NCBI GenBank assembly: GCA_038373865.1
Contig: JAXGGA010002194.1
Location: 1-64,000, forward strand
Direction of reading: 5' to 3'
Origin: Uloborus plumipes
Lineage: Eukaryota > Arthropoda > Arachnida > Araneae > Uloboridae
DNA length: 64,000 bases
Shown here: piece after piece, positions 35,171-48,534 of the stretch
Layout of the letters: each line of letters starts with the position of its first letter
Numbering within the stretch: position 1 is the stretch's first letter
Made by a program: the position numbers and the translations under genes
The notes under the pieces: model-generated
What the model saw: only the letters and a program-made list of their open reading frames with translations
The model's database searches: none
Told to the model about the DNA's origin: nothing

Positions 35171-36804
35171 TATTCCCCCGTCTTTCTTCAATATCCGTAA
35201 GCTTTCGGTAAAGATAGAATTATTTTCACGGTTTGTAGTTAAATAATTGGAAGATCTGTTAGTTATTTGTGTTAAAATTATGGTTTTTGCGAATTGGGAT
35301 CGTGGTATGATTAGTTTTTAAACCACATCTTAACTCCCAAAAAGAACATTAACTAAGAAGCATATTCAGAAGGAACTTCTTTTCTTACCCTGCACTTACA
35401 CTTTTGTTTGAATTTCCGAGAATTCTCCTTTTTACCCTAGGGAAGTGAAGAATGTACAGATTAAGGGGAAGGGCACTTTCCAGGAATTTTGAAAGATCTG
35501 ACACCTGCAGCCCTGCAGGTGGTCAGTGGTCACTACGACATTCGTTTTAGATAAGCAGCAGGCAACACCAAGACATTAACATAAAACAATTATGACCAAG
35601 GAATTGATACTGCTTTGAAAGCATATTATCGGCATGGAATGAAGGCAGGAAGGCAATTTCAGATATCATTTGTAGAAATTATAAGTGATTTTTTAAATTA
35701 TGAAAAGTGATTTGTTTTGCTCATGATTTTGCATTTGTTTAATTCTCAAAAGGAAAAAAAATAATAAAGAGGTATCTCTCTTTAAGTAACAAATGTATGA
35801 ATTTTCCAAGCTTACTTTCTTGTACACATCGATTTATATAAAACATTATTGCAATAGTTTTCCTGTCAAGGTTATTTATTTTTCAAAGTACTGTACAACT
35901 TTCGTCGCAACTTTTTCGAGATCTTTCCTTACATTTTTATAATTATTAATTTGTTTGTAAGGGAAGATTAAAATCACATGCACGTGGTAGTGGTTGTTTA
36001 TCCATCAATCAATGGTAGTCAAGACACGAACTTACGAACTCAACCGCTAAATCCACCCCGATTTTAAAGACTTTCTTAGTTTACTTTCTCTGCCCTAATG
36101 TCATTTTAATTATTTCCAGATACAATGAAAAATAATAGTACCTGCAAATATTTTGTTAGCAAATTTAAAAAACAGATTGACGGAAGGTGCAAATCATTTA
36201 TGCGCAGTACATTTTTATGCGCAGTACATTTATGTTAAAATTAAAGTCAAAACCGTTTTTTTCTTTATTATTGCTATTGTTATTATTTTTTAGTTAATAT
36301 CTTAGTTTTATTTTAAGTTACATTTCAAAATCATTTGCTTCAAATAAATTTCAAAACGAAACAACTTTTAAATAAACAGCAAAAAAAAAAAAAAAAAAAT
36401 CTAAAGACTATTTCCATCAGTTTGATTCGCAATAAAAAGTATAAAATAAAATAAGTATTTGATTTCTTACATTATTTGATTACATTACTAAAAATTTTCA
36501 ATTGATTTTAAGATTTACGAGTATATTTCGGTTAATGCCAAATCAACCACTAAAATTTCAAATAAAAATTCAAAAGAAGGTATAAGCGGTTTACTGCTTA
36601 AGAGCTTATACCTTACCGCCTATTTTTCTTCTTATATCAATATTAATTTTAATGTTATTGGCTGCTTTAGCATTTAGCTAAATACAAATGCATTAAGTTC
36701 AACTGAAATTTTTTAGCATTGTTATCAAGGAATGAAATATTTTATTTTATACTTTTTAGTGTGAATCAAGCTGATAGAAATAGGCTTTAGATTTAAAAAA
36801 TATA
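35171..36804. other. AT-rich interval, nothing recognised
   Basis: Only A-runs (near 36380) and short AT hairpins were seen. No gene. Confidence 0.45.
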
Positions 36805-36806
36805 TA

Positions 36807-36978
36807 CAGTCGACGCTCGATATAACGACCGTCTCCGTTAGAAAACGGTCTTTATAACGAGTGGTCACTATAAGAGGTAGAACATAGGGTATATTGGGAT
36901 ACAGTTGGGGGTTTTCTCACCGGTCGTTATATTAGGATGGTCTTTATAACGTGTGGTCGTTATAACGAGCGTCGACTG
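36807..36978. mobile_element. pogo/Tigger-like MITE (172 bp)
   Basis: The ends CAGTCGACGCTCGATATAAC and its inverse (with GTTATAACGAGCGTCGACTG) are flanked by TA at 36805-36806 and 36979-36980. CAGTCGANNCTCGNTATAACG-type ends are typical of pogo/Tigger. Noncoding; further GGTCNTTATAACG words inside. Confidence 0.85.
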
Positions 36979-36980
36979 TA

Positions 36981-38906
36981 TATTTTACTCTCCTGAAAAT
37001 TTCCTTTCAGGACTTATTTAAACGTTGCAAAATGAAAAACAAATCAGAAAATAATACCCCTGAGCTTTCACATCTCAGCCAAAAAGAAAACTGCTGCTTT
37101 GCAGTGATAAGAACTACATAATCATTCCCTCTGTTATTTGCGCCAAACTATCAATGTCTAGAATAATTGTTTCTTCACACAATAATATTTGTAAATAAAA
37201 GATTTACTTCAAATGTTAATTGTGTGTAAGAAATAATCAAGTTAAAGAAGCATCAGCGTTTCACTCGCATTGAAAAACGTATTGCGAAGGAGAGGGGCGT
37301 GGTGTACGTCAGGCACGAATGACGTCAAGCCAATCAGAGATCGTTTCTCCTCGCGGCACTTTTCGGGCGATTAAAATGCTTAATAAGTAATTAAATAATA
37401 TTTTTTGTGGAAAATAAATTGGATTTTCGAAATTAGGAGATCATTTTTGATAAGATAGCATAACAATTTGGAAAATTTAAGAGATGCTGTAGTTGTCCAT
37501 TGTGAATCCCATTCCTCAATTTTCGTCTGCGTATCACCCCTTCCTAAAAATGGACAATCCTGAAAAAAGGAGGAGTCATAGGCCATCTCTGCGAAGTTGA
37601 ATAATAGTTAATTTGCACTGTGGGATGTCCACTCTGTTACAGTCGCATTAATGGTGCAAAAAATGAAAATTTTCTTGAAATTGCAGACAGAATTAGTTTT
37701 AGGATGTTTAGTTCATTTTATACTTGTTCTGTAATTAACTTTTCTTTGCGATTAGAAATATATTTTTCAAACCTCATTTGTCTCCTCTGTTTCACAAAGT
37801 GGTCAAACTATTCAAAACCCTTAATGAATGACTCATATACAAGCCATTTACACTTTATTATGCACAAATAAACAGAGAATAATTTTTAAAACAACGATTA
37901 GTTGGCGAAAATAACTTCATTTGATAAACTTAACTCGACAATTTCAGACATGATTTGTACTATTTTGGCTGGAATAACCCATAAATATAACATTTGCATC
38001 CAAGAATATCTTTATTTTTCAAAATTAAGTTGAATTTCGAGGTGATTGCTTAAGAATCAGTTTATTAATTTGTTTTTCTAAAAGTGAATGTGTTTAGCAT
38101 GACTCTTAATGTATTTAAAATGATAATTTGCTTCTTTTAAGAATGTGTATCTTAATTTTTTGGAACTAAAGTAAAATTTCAAGTTGATTATTTAAGTATA
38201 AGTTCACTCATTTGTTTTTTAAAAAGTGAACAACTTTAGCGTAACTCTTTAAAATATATTTAAACTTCTGATTTGAATCTTCAGAAAATATGTACCTTTG
38301 TTTTTTGGAGTTAAAAAAATTTTAACTGATTATTTGAGTATAAGTTTATTATTGTTATTATTATTTAACACACTAGTCCTATTTTAATATTTTCTTCTTT
38401 AACTTGTATGTTAGAAAAATTACATGCGTATTATTCTTTAAAAAAAAGAATTTTAAAACAAAATTTTGCTTTATATTATTGCAAAATTAGAAATAAGAGA
38501 ATGTGTTATTTTGTAATGAAGTTTAAATTCATAAAATTCTGATAAAATATGTATTAATTCGAAAAAACAACGTTGAGCTTAGTTTTTTTTTTTTTTCTTT
38601 TTTCTTTCTTTTTTTGTAAATCAATTATCGGTATATAATATTGGTGAAATATTTAATAACTGTATCATTTACGTAGAAACTTATTGAAATGATATTGAAA
38701 CAGAAAAGCTTCAAAATTTAAACTAAGAATAATAAAAAGTTTAAACTTTGAGTATATACAGAAATATTTAATTCTATCTTTTAAAGTTTTGTCTCTTTTG
38801 ATAAAAATACATAATTTAGAAAGAAATCACAATATGCTAATGTTTCATTTCATATGTAGCGCTACTCCTGTACAATAAAATAGAGGCTTTAAAAATTAAT
38901 TTGAAT
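36981..38906. other. AT-rich interval, nothing recognised
   Basis: The ORFs at 37380-37586 (-) and 37620-37871 (+) have no recognisable similarity. Four loosely similar blocks with AAGTGAA and TTAAGTATAAGTT words at 38030-38340 may be degenerate tandem repeats. Confidence 0.4.
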
Positions 38907-38914
38907 GTATTTAA

Positions 38915-39609
38915 TAGGGATGCACCGATAAGCAAATTGGCCGATTACCGATTAATCGGTCGTTGAGAATCGGCCGATTAATGATAAGGATGATTGTTTT
39001 TAATACTACCAATTTGCCACAACACTGTTTTTTCTCTTATACAATTTCGAGTTTATAAATAGTAATTTATTTCTAAGAGAAGATTTTTTTTCCATTTTTC
39101 CAATTCTCACAAAATAATTTCAATATTTTATCAAATTTCTTAGAACCAATTTTCATATAATTGTCAATAACATTACATTAACACATTGTTAATTATATTA
39201 ATTGGACATAAAAATTCAGAAAAAGGGGAAGGGAGTCTGTACTCCAATTTAGGAATACTTTTAATTTAATTTTTTTTGTAATTAGTAGCAATTTAATTCA
39301 AGACTTTTATTCTTTGTGAAAATTAGAGGTTATCTAAAACACTGTACTAAGGAGGAAACTGTCGCCACATGAAAAATGTTGCAACATTGTCTATGTATAT
39401 TTATTCAAAGTAGGAGAATTAATTTATTAAAAACTTTAAATCAAATGTGAGGATTATTATTACTCTTAATGAAATTATTTATCGTAGTTTCTTAGTGAAG
39501 GTATACTTTAAGAATAAAATTAAAAAAAATATTTTTCGGCCGATTAATCGGCCCGATTTTGCCGATTATTAATAATAGGCAAAGTGGCCGATTAATCGGT
39601 GCATCCATA
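38915..39609. mobile_element. hAT MITE (TAGGGATGCACCGAT family), complete copy
   Basis: TAGGGATGCACCGATAAGC on the left, ATTAATCGGTGCATCCATA on the right, flanked by GTATTTAA (38907-38914 and 39610-39617), an 8-bp TSD. 695 bp, noncoding; CCGATTAATCGG palindromes lie near both ends. It inserted near the right end of the 9.3-kb hAT-type element. Confidence 0.9.
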
Positions 39610-40470
39610 GTATTTAACATGTTCTTAAAGAAATAATGCGAGAAACAATTTTGATTTATTGTTTTGAACCTGCATAACATAAAAATAAGCGAACATGCAA
39701 TGTAATTGTAATGCCGGATATCCGCAGGGTATCCGGCGGCACAATTCCGGATATCCAGTATCCAGCTTGAGATGAGCCAACGGATATCCGGTATCCGGAA
39801 AAATCACTATCCGGTCCATCCCTACTTGAGATTCATAAGAAAATCTCCCGTTCATTGCAAAATAAGCGATCAATTGTTCTTTAACTACAGCCATACAAAA
39901 TATAGACTTCACCGGACATTTCCACATTGAAATTAAATCACCCATGCATTTCGGGGACGACAAGAAGGGGGGTCGGAAGAAAACCGCTTTTTGACCATAA
40001 CTCTTCGGAAGTAGCTCGGAATAAGCTATAAATTTTAGTAATTAATTAGCATATGTATAATTACTGTACAAATTTTTAGGAACGTACCACTCTTACTTCC
40101 GAAGATATGAAACATTTTTTAAAAAACTTCAATTTTATTTGAAGGGTTTTTGCTCATAACACGCAGAGTTTTTATTCAAACCTTATCAAAACTTCAGGAA
40201 AGTTGACAAAATACAAGAGAAAGAACATACTAAAACGGCAAATAAAATATGAGATATGAACGTTAAAAGGAAATAATTTTTCACGGCGCATGCGCGAACG
40301 ACAGAAATTTATAACAACAAAAATATTGTAGCCTGGTTTATACTGCATCTTATAAAAAAAGTTCCAGCTGAATATCGCAAAAATTGAAAAAGATATCAGC
40401 GATCTAGTGAGCTGTAATTCATTCATTCGCAGACAATACATAAAAAGTGAGGGACTGTCCACAAAAAGCT

Positions 40471-40650
40471 ATTTTTAAATTAGAGGTTATTGCGTCATAT
40501 TTCAAAACCAACGTTTCAGGGGGTGTCCGGATACTTTTAGACACCTACGTATAAGGTCTTTTTGGCCGAATAGGCGAAATGTGACTTCTATGCCAAATAT
40601 AAATTTTCAAACTGAAAACAATTTAACATTGAAAAAAATGCTCGATTGTC
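40471..40650. other. Loop between the arms of the foldback element
   Basis: Unpaired centre of the foldback Tc1-like element. No ORF; nothing recognised. Confidence 0.6.
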
Positions 40651-41001
40651 ATTACACTATTTGTGTACAACCCCGCGCCATTTATGTATTGTCTGCGAAG
40701 GAATGAATTACAGCTCACTAGATCGCTAATATCTTTTTCAATTTTTGCGATATTCAACTGGAACTTTTTTTATAAGATGCAGTATAAACCAGGCTACAAT
40801 ATTTTTGTTATTATAAATTTCTGTCGTTCGCGCATGCGCCGTGAAAAATTATTTCCTTTTAACGTTCATATCTCATCGGATTTTTAATATTTTCATTTAC
40901 CGTTTTAGTATGTTCTTTCTCTTGTATTTTGTCATCTTTTCTGAAGTTTTGATAAGGTTTGATCAAAAACTCTGCGTGTTATGCGCAAAAACCCTTCAAA
41001 T

Positions 41002-41494
41002 CTCATTTGGAGTATGCTGTTCAGTTTTGGTCTCCTTATCTGAAGAAAGACATTAATTTATTGGAAAGGGTACAAAGAAGGGCTACAAGGTTAGTAAATG
41101 GATTTTCTAATTTAGACTATGATTCCAGACTTAGAATGCTTAATATGTATAGTCTTGAGCAAAGGAGAACCAGAGGGGACATGATTCAGTTATTTAAATT
41201 TATTAAAATGAATGATGTTGCAGGGTTGGAGTTTTGCAAGGAAAGCAGGACAAGGGGTCATTGTTTTAAGCTGTTTAAACCTCAGGCGAACCTGGAAATT
41301 CGAAAAAATTACTATTTTAGCAGGGTAGTGGGAACTTGGAACAGCTTACCGGAAGAGGCGGTAAAGAGCAATGGAGTAGATGGCTTTAAGAGGGCCATTG
41401 ATCTTCATTGGGGTCTTTAATTTGACTAGGACCAGCCAAGTTGGGCCCTGAGCCTGCTGCTGGTCGCCACATTTGTATTTGTATTTGTATTTGT
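41002..41494 (+). mobile_element. 5'-truncated CR1/L2-like LINE insertion
   Basis: 493 bp inserted in the right arm of the foldback element, flanked by AAAT (40998-41001 and 41495-41498). The left arm shows the uninterrupted site. It ends in a (TTTGTA)n tail and carries the last codons of a LINE ORF2. The 5' truncation, short 3' repeat tail and TSD are typical of target-primed reverse transcription. Confidence 0.9.
41004..41420 (+). pseudogene. LINE ORF2 C-terminus (CR1/L2-like)
   Basis: 138 open codons then TAA. It starts HLEYAVQFWSPYLKKDINLL, with ERVQRRATRLV, EQRRTRGDMIQLFKF and WNSLPEEAV following in order. These are hallmarks of the region C-terminal to the reverse transcriptase in CR1/L2-type non-LTR retrotransposons. 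The catalytic RT domain and endonuclease are absent. The frame has no internal stop, so the insertion may be fairly young. An ATG at 40959 is host sequence and not the native start. The exact clade is uncertain; a related Jockey-type element could share these motifs. Confidence 0.85.
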
Positions 41495-41842
41495 AAATAA
41501 AATTGCTGTTTTTTAAAAAATGTTTCATATCTTTGGAAGTAAGAGTGGTACGTTCCTAAAAATTTGTACAGTAATTATGCATAGTATGCTAATTAATTAC
41601 TAAAATTTATAGCTTATTCCGAGCTACTTCCGAAGAGTTATGGTCAAAAAGCGGTTTTCTTCCGACCCCCCTTCTTGTCGTCCCTCAAATCCATGGGTGA
41701 TTTAATTTCAATGTGGAAATGTCCGGTGAAGTCTATATTTTGTATGACTAAAGTTAAAGAACAATTGATCGCTTATTTTGCGATGAACGATAGATTTTCT
41801 TATGAATCTCAAGTGTTTCCATTATTTTGATAACTACCTGTA

Positions 41843-42663
41843 CTTTATAAAAGAAGTACATTTTGAATATTTTGGACAATTAGACAATTTTGAATATTTT
41901 TTTTACATACTTAATTGTATAAATAAAAAAGTATATACAACATACTATTTTTATATATTGACTACTAGAATATGGGTCATTTTCACCATATGCTTACATT
42001 TCAGAATTTTTAAGTAATTTTTCAACTTGCTATTTTCTTTCAGAAACACTAACAGATGTTTTGTCACATATTTTAGGTGTGTGAAAAAGTAATTGGTTGT
42101 ACACTTTGATGCATAATTAAGTATTTAAATGCTGTTGTAAAACTTTAAGTTGCAAGGAATATTGTCGTCCGTTACCATACAAAATCAATATGAAATCTTA
42201 CTTTTAAACTATATCATAACGCTTAGAACCAACTTCATTTGAAATTATTTAAGTCTCTGAAGCTTAAAATGATGTTTGTGATTATTAAAATATTGATCAA
42301 AAACTAAATGGTAACGGACTTGACATATGGTAACGGATTTGACCAGTAACGGATTTGACATTTCAACCTAAATGTCAAATTATGGCTAGGTTGTCGAATT
42401 TAAAAATTGAAGAGCAATATGCATTTTCTTAGAGTTGTATAATAAACAATATTTCTGGGTAAAAGTTGAGAAAAGTAAAAATTAATGCTAAAATCTTTGG
42501 TAACAGATTTGACAAAGAATAAAAATACGCTCCTGGAAGAAATCTTGTGCGAAACGCCACAACAATACTTCTCGACTCAGGAAAACAAAATGGTACGAAA
42601 TAGTTACGTAACTAGTTTGTTAAGTTAACTGAATACGTGTTACCATCTTTTCACTGCAATAAA
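41843..42663. mobile_element. Possible S-type remnant with GTAACGGATTTGAC motifs
   Basis: GGGTCATTTTCACC at 41974 resembles an S left end. GTAACGGA(C/T)TTGACA or its inverse occurs near 42167, 42311, 42332, 42347 and 42500, like the motif arrays of S3 and S4. No right end or TSD was found and no coding core is present. 41843-41973 and 42511-42663 are otherwise featureless AT-rich sequence. Confidence 0.4.
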
Positions 42664-42665
42664 TA

Positions 42666-43690
42666 CACTGCTCAAAACAATTAGGGGAGCACATGGTTTT
42701 AACAAAATTACGCAAATATGTATACCAATAAGTAACATAAAATGAATCCTTCTTAATTCAAAGCCTACCAGGAAACGGAATAAGATAATTTTATGAACAA
42801 ATTAAAGTTAATGAGGCCAAAAACCAGAAAAGAAGATAAGTGCGGAAATCGGGATGTTGCAGAAGCGTCCGTTTTATTGCCGTAACTGTTAAATTCGATA
42901 GCGCAGTAGTTTTTTTACATTTTTTTTTTCTGTAGACAAGGTTACTTGAGAATGTCTCAACAACGTGATTTACTGGAATCCATGCCATGGCATGTTATGG
43001 GCAGGCTGGAATCCGGGTAAACACAACGTTGTGTCGCTGATGATGTTGGAGTCGTCAGAAGTGTTGCAAGGCTGTGGAAACGATTCCAAGAAACAGGAAA
43101 TGTTTGACATCGATCAGGGCAAAGTCGACCATGCGCCACTACAGCAACTGATGACCGGTATATACGGTTAACAGCCCGTCGAAACAGAATAGAGAATGCT
43201 ACGCATCTGCAAAGGCAGTTGCTCTTGGCAATATTACGAAGGGTGTCCAGCCAAACAGTACGTAATGGGTTTCATGAGGGAGGGCTCTATGCACGTAGGC
43301 CAATGGTCTAAATTTTGTTGACCCCACGCGACTGTGTGGCCCGAAGAAGACGGACTGCTGAATATCGAAATTGGGAGCAACATGGTTGGAGCCAAGTGCT
43401 GTTTACAGAGGGGTTGCAATTCAGTCTGGAGAGTGACAACGGACTTGTTCTGGTATGAAGGGGCAGGGGCACTCGAAATAATCCCGCGTTCGTTCGTGAA
43501 AGGTCACAAAACAGACGAGCTGGTTGGGTGGTATGGGGTGGAATCAGCATAGGCGGACGTACGGGCCTGCATATCATTTGGAATGGCACTTTGACGGGCC
43601 AAAGGTATGCAGACAAGATACTGAGACCTCATGTAATCCCTCACGCTGGAGCTATTGGATATTCCTTTGTTTTTCAAACTCTGTCCCGCC
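42666..43690 (+). mobile_element. Right-truncated Tc1-like transposon
   Basis: TA followed by CACTGCTCAAAACAATTAGG, a Tc1-type terminal repeat, then about 280 bp of leader and a decayed transposase frame from 42952. The matching right terminal repeat is absent; recognisable sequence stops near 43680. Confidence 0.8.
42952..43677 (+). pseudogene. Tc1-like transposase pseudogene, truncated
   Basis: One frame runs from ATG at 42952 to 43677 (242 codons) with four in-frame stops (first at 43018). In order: an N-terminal helix-turn-helix region (MSQQRDLLESM, then TQRCVADDVGVVRSVARLWK), a second DNA-binding part (DDRYIRLTARRNRIENATHL), then RRVSSQTVRNGFHEGGLYAR, and the start of the catalytic domain (NWEQHGWSQVLFTE, AGWVVWGGISIGGRTGLHII). 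The first catalytic Asp is not where expected: FTDE-type motifs read FTEG here. The frame ends just before the second Asp (FVFQ) and the third acidic residue, so it cannot be active. Full Tc1 transposases are near 340 residues. Confidence 0.9.
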
Positions 43691-44309
43691 TTAAAGGCAA
43701 TAAATAGGCAAATTTTTGAATTTATTAAGTTTTTTTTTTATTAGAAAATACAAAAAAAAAAATAAGTACCTACATTAATCATCCATTATTGTTTCTGTAT
43801 TTACAACCTATTTTACTGCGCTCCAGAAGCTGTCAGAACATGTGCTTTATGTCGCCCGGCGACGAGGCTCAAAAAAGGCTTAGTTAAAAAGATATTTTTT
43901 TCGGACTGCTTATCAACTGACTGCTACATCCATAAATCCGTCCAAACAAACTTTCGTATATATAATAGTAGTAAGAAGAACAGCCACTTAAATGCAGTCC
44001 AGGAGCTATCCCACCAAGCGCTTTCCACCTCTCAGCCTCAGAGGCGTAAAAACTGTTAAGTGACAATCGTTTCTGACAGATTATCACATATAAATTTCAA
44101 GGGAAGTAACGCTTTTGTTTATAATTTACTTCACAAAAAAGTCAAATAACACTCAACGCCCCGCTAACTTACAACCTGTTTACTGCGCTCCGGAAGCTGC
44201 CAGAACGTGTGCTTTATGTCGCTCAGCCATGGAGGTGTCAAAAAAGTCTTAGCCAAGAATACAGAAAAGCTGGTAGCTAAATAGGTAATTTGCAATAAAA
44301 AATATATTG
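43691..44309. repeat. Interval with a ~100-bp direct duplication
   Basis: TTTACTGCGCTCC with AGAAGCTGTCAGAACATGTG at about 43810 recurs with changes near 44180, followed in both by GCTTTATGTCGC and AAAAAAG-CTTAG. The two blocks are about 365 bp apart. No ORF of note; the minus-strand ORF at 43884-44087 is unsupported. Confidence 0.6.
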
Positions 44310-46248
<1,939 letters not shown>

Positions 46249-46252
46249 AGGA

Positions 46253-46485
46253 CGTGGGGTTACAAGTGAAACATACTAAGTCAAAATTATTCAGTTTCAG
46301 ATTTTTAGTTTACCTTACACACAAAAATGAGCTGTTTCTACTGGTGAAACCCACCAAGTCATATCTTTGTTATGCAATGCTATACTAGTGAAACACACTA
46401 AGTCGTATAATTAATGATAATTTATTAATGCCCTACCATTAACATGCTGTTTTTTGACTTAGTGTGTTTCACTTGTAACCCCACG
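46253..46485. mobile_element. MITE with 4-bp duplication (233 bp)
   Basis: The ends CGTGGGGTTACAAGTGAAAC and its inverse are flanked by AGGA (46249-46252 and 46486-46489). GTGAAACNNACTAAGTC-type motifs occur about four times within 233 bp, in both orientations. Noncoding. Confidence 0.75.
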
Positions 46486-46489
46486 AGGA

Positions 46490-46640
46490 GGTCGTAGACT
46501 CGATTCCCACCGATGAACATAATAATTTTTTTTAGTTCATCGGTAGGAATAAATTTTCTTTGTGATGTAAATTTCATGCTGACTTTTGTTATCTTGCCCG
46601 TGTACTGTGGAGCACGATTAAATATATCTATATTAAATAA
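46490..46640. repeat. Hairpin and possible SINE fragment
   Basis: CCCACCGATGAAC and GTTCATCGGTAGG form a hairpin around an AT-rich loop (46508-46546). The preceding GTAGACTCGATTCCC resembles a pol III B box, so this could be a tRNA-derived SINE with the MITE inserted in it. No A box or poly(A) end was confirmed. Confidence 0.35.
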
Positions 46641-46879
46641 AATAAAATTTCTCTGATACTAGTCAAAGAGGGTTTTAAGGCAAATCAACAACGAGGCAAT
46701 AAAATAGGTGAGAAACTCGGAAAACGTCTTCATCTTCGTGGTAGTTTCAAATTACATTATACATTCTAGGAAGTAAATAATTCATAAGAAACATACCGCA
46801 TCAACTTGATGATTGTCAACTTTAAATTTCTCTTCAATGGAACAGGTTCTATTCCTTCTTTTTACCTATCAAATTTGAT
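46641..46879. other. Unassigned interval
   Basis: AT-rich sequence leading into the 3' end of the minus-strand LINE. Confidence 0.4.
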
Positions 46880-47579
46880 TGCATTCGTTTTTGGTCGGCT
46901 AGTTGGTGGCATTGTGTTTTTTTGGCGCAAGAACCTTATTGGCTATAATGTGCCAAACAATGGTATTTGCTTAAAAATATATGTTAAAACCAAAACTTCT
47001 AAAATTTTAAAAACAATCTTAAGAGAGTAAGCTTCTTACATATAAGAAGCTTAAATTTCTGAATAATAAGTCGAAAGTAAAAACCGTCGCACAATTTTGA
47101 CTAAAACCAGAAACACAATTAATGGGACAAGAAGACACAAAAATAAGGACAAAGAAAAATCACTAAATCTAAAGAGAAACATGTGTTTTAAAGCCATATC
47201 AAGCAATTACTAATATTTAATTTTAAATTTATCAAAATTAAAAAAAAAGAAACTCCGAAACTGATTGCGACCTCGTATTACAAAAAAAAAAAAAAAAAAT
47301 TTGAAAATTTACGAAATTCTTAACATAATTGAAAAAGAGTATTTTGGAGAAAATACTTATATTTGTATTTATTGTAAGCCATAATCATTTAGATCGGATG
47401 AAAACATCAACCACAGTGCCCAACCAACCACGTGACCCAACGTATTGACACTTCAAGAGTCAAAATTTTTATTATTAGTACTGTATACTTTATATTTTCC
47501 AAAAAAATTTACTCTGTATTGATCATACGTTTTAATCACTAAATATAAAGCCGATTTCTTGAAGAAAAAGGAAAAAATT
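46880..47579 (-). mobile_element. 3' untranslated part of the LINE
   Basis: Shares TTTTTGGCGCAA, then AAAACTTCTAAAATTTTAAA-like and GGACAAAG-AAAATCACTAAATC-like sequence with the fragment at 58900-59070. The plus-strand ORF at 46806-47030 is a shadow. The part 47190-47580 matches the other copy less well and may include a small insertion. Confidence 0.6.
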
Positions 47580-48337
47580 AGGGTGGATTGCGTCCCCTAG
47601 CAATTTCTTTAAAGTTAGATTAAAACGGTTAAAATATTTATGACGATTGCGGTTAAAATTAGGGCAGTTACTAAGAATGTGTCACGCTGGGTAATATTAC
47701 ATGTTCGGCATATTGGAGAAGGTTCACGACACAAGAGATGTTTGTAGGTGAACCTGGTGTGACCAATGAGGAGTCTGCATATTATAACTTGTTGTCTCCT
47801 GGAAAGCTGCAATAACCTGAAACCTTTCGTAGAGGACTGGATAGAATGTAATTTATTTTGAGTTTCAGTATTCCAGAGCCGCTGCCAATGGGCGTTAAAA
47901 CTTTCGCAAATGGTATTTTAGGAATCGCTGAAAGGAACAGGATCATCGACCATAATATCTGCAGCTTTAGCAGCTGTATCAGCTGCCTCAATCCCTGTAA
48001 TACATACATAACCTAGGATTAACAGAAAAAGACTTGGAAGTTATTTTATTTTAGGCTATTGTATAAAAGGAAAGATTGAATTACCAGAGGATGACTGTTG
48101 TTATTGCAATTGGTGATATATGCTACTGAACGTATTGAGTCAGTTTAAATTACTCATTTCTTATAGCATGATTGGGCTATTGCTTTTACAGATGTAAATA
48201 TGGCTTTAATTTGAGAGGTAATAACGAATTAGGAGGTATTTAATTTTCCTGAAATTATCCGATCATTAATAACTGTAGCAAATCCAACGTGATCACTTGA
48301 TTTGGATCCGTAAGTGAAAATTTCTTTATATTGATAT
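47580..48337 (-). pseudogene. LINE RNase H domain and C-terminus
   Basis: Read on the minus strand from 48337. FTYGSKSSDHVGFATV is the first RNase H motif (usually YTDGS), then TDSIRSVAYI, then GIEAADTAAKAAD with the last acidic motif, then RRQQVIICRLLIGHTRFTYK, CREPSPICRTCNITQ and HILSNCPNFNRNRHKYF of the C-terminal zinc region. Several frame changes and stops separate these blocks. The first Asp of YTDGS is a Tyr here. Directly upstream is the TA used by the pogo-like insertion; on its other side the same ORF continues. Confidence 0.85.
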
Positions 48338-48534
48338 TACAGTCAAACCTGTCTATCTCGAATTTCACGGGACAGAAGAAAAATTCGAGATACGGAGGTT
48401 TCGAGGTACACAGGCTGTGATAAAATTTACAAAAATAAGCAATTGGAACAAAGTTAAATACTTAATACATTGTTTTGCAATTATATTGTTGAATATTTAC
48501 TGTACGACATGTTGTGACTCCACGTTTTACTACA

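Larger units (their letters stand above)
30540..39824. mobile_element. 9,285-bp hAT-type insertion
   Basis: The ends are TAGGGATGGACCGGATA and its perfect 17-bp inverse, flanked by CTTGAGAT on both sides (30532-30539 and 39825-39832), an 8-bp TSD. The other arm of the host foldback has the uninterrupted site around 41800-41820, which supports one insertion event. CCGGATATCC-type palindromes cluster inside both ends (30540-30710 and 39712-39824). The interior holds S3, a CpG-rich tandem pair, a pogo-like MITE and a hAT MITE. Subtracting S3 and both MITEs leaves about 6.4 kb with no recognisable transposase. Confidence 0.75.
30505..41840. mobile_element. Foldback Tc1-like element, split by two insertions
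   Basis: The ends CAGGTAGTTATCAAAATAAT and its inverse are flanked by TA (30503-30504 and 41841-41842). Arms are inverted copies: left arm 30505-30539 plus 39833-40470, right arm about 40650-41001 plus 41499-41840, with a ~180-bp loop. The left arm is split by a 9,285-bp hAT-type insertion (30540-39824) and the right arm by a LINE fragment (41002-41494). Removing both and their duplications leaves about 1.55 kb. Each arm is the empty-site control for the insertion in the other. No transposase seen. Confidence 0.85.

Noticed and set aside
34505..35211. Overlapping ORFs on both strands (e.g. 34539-34988 + and 34505-34696 -)
   Set aside because: They follow the 394-bp tandem units, are open in several frames because of high G+C, and resemble no protein family.
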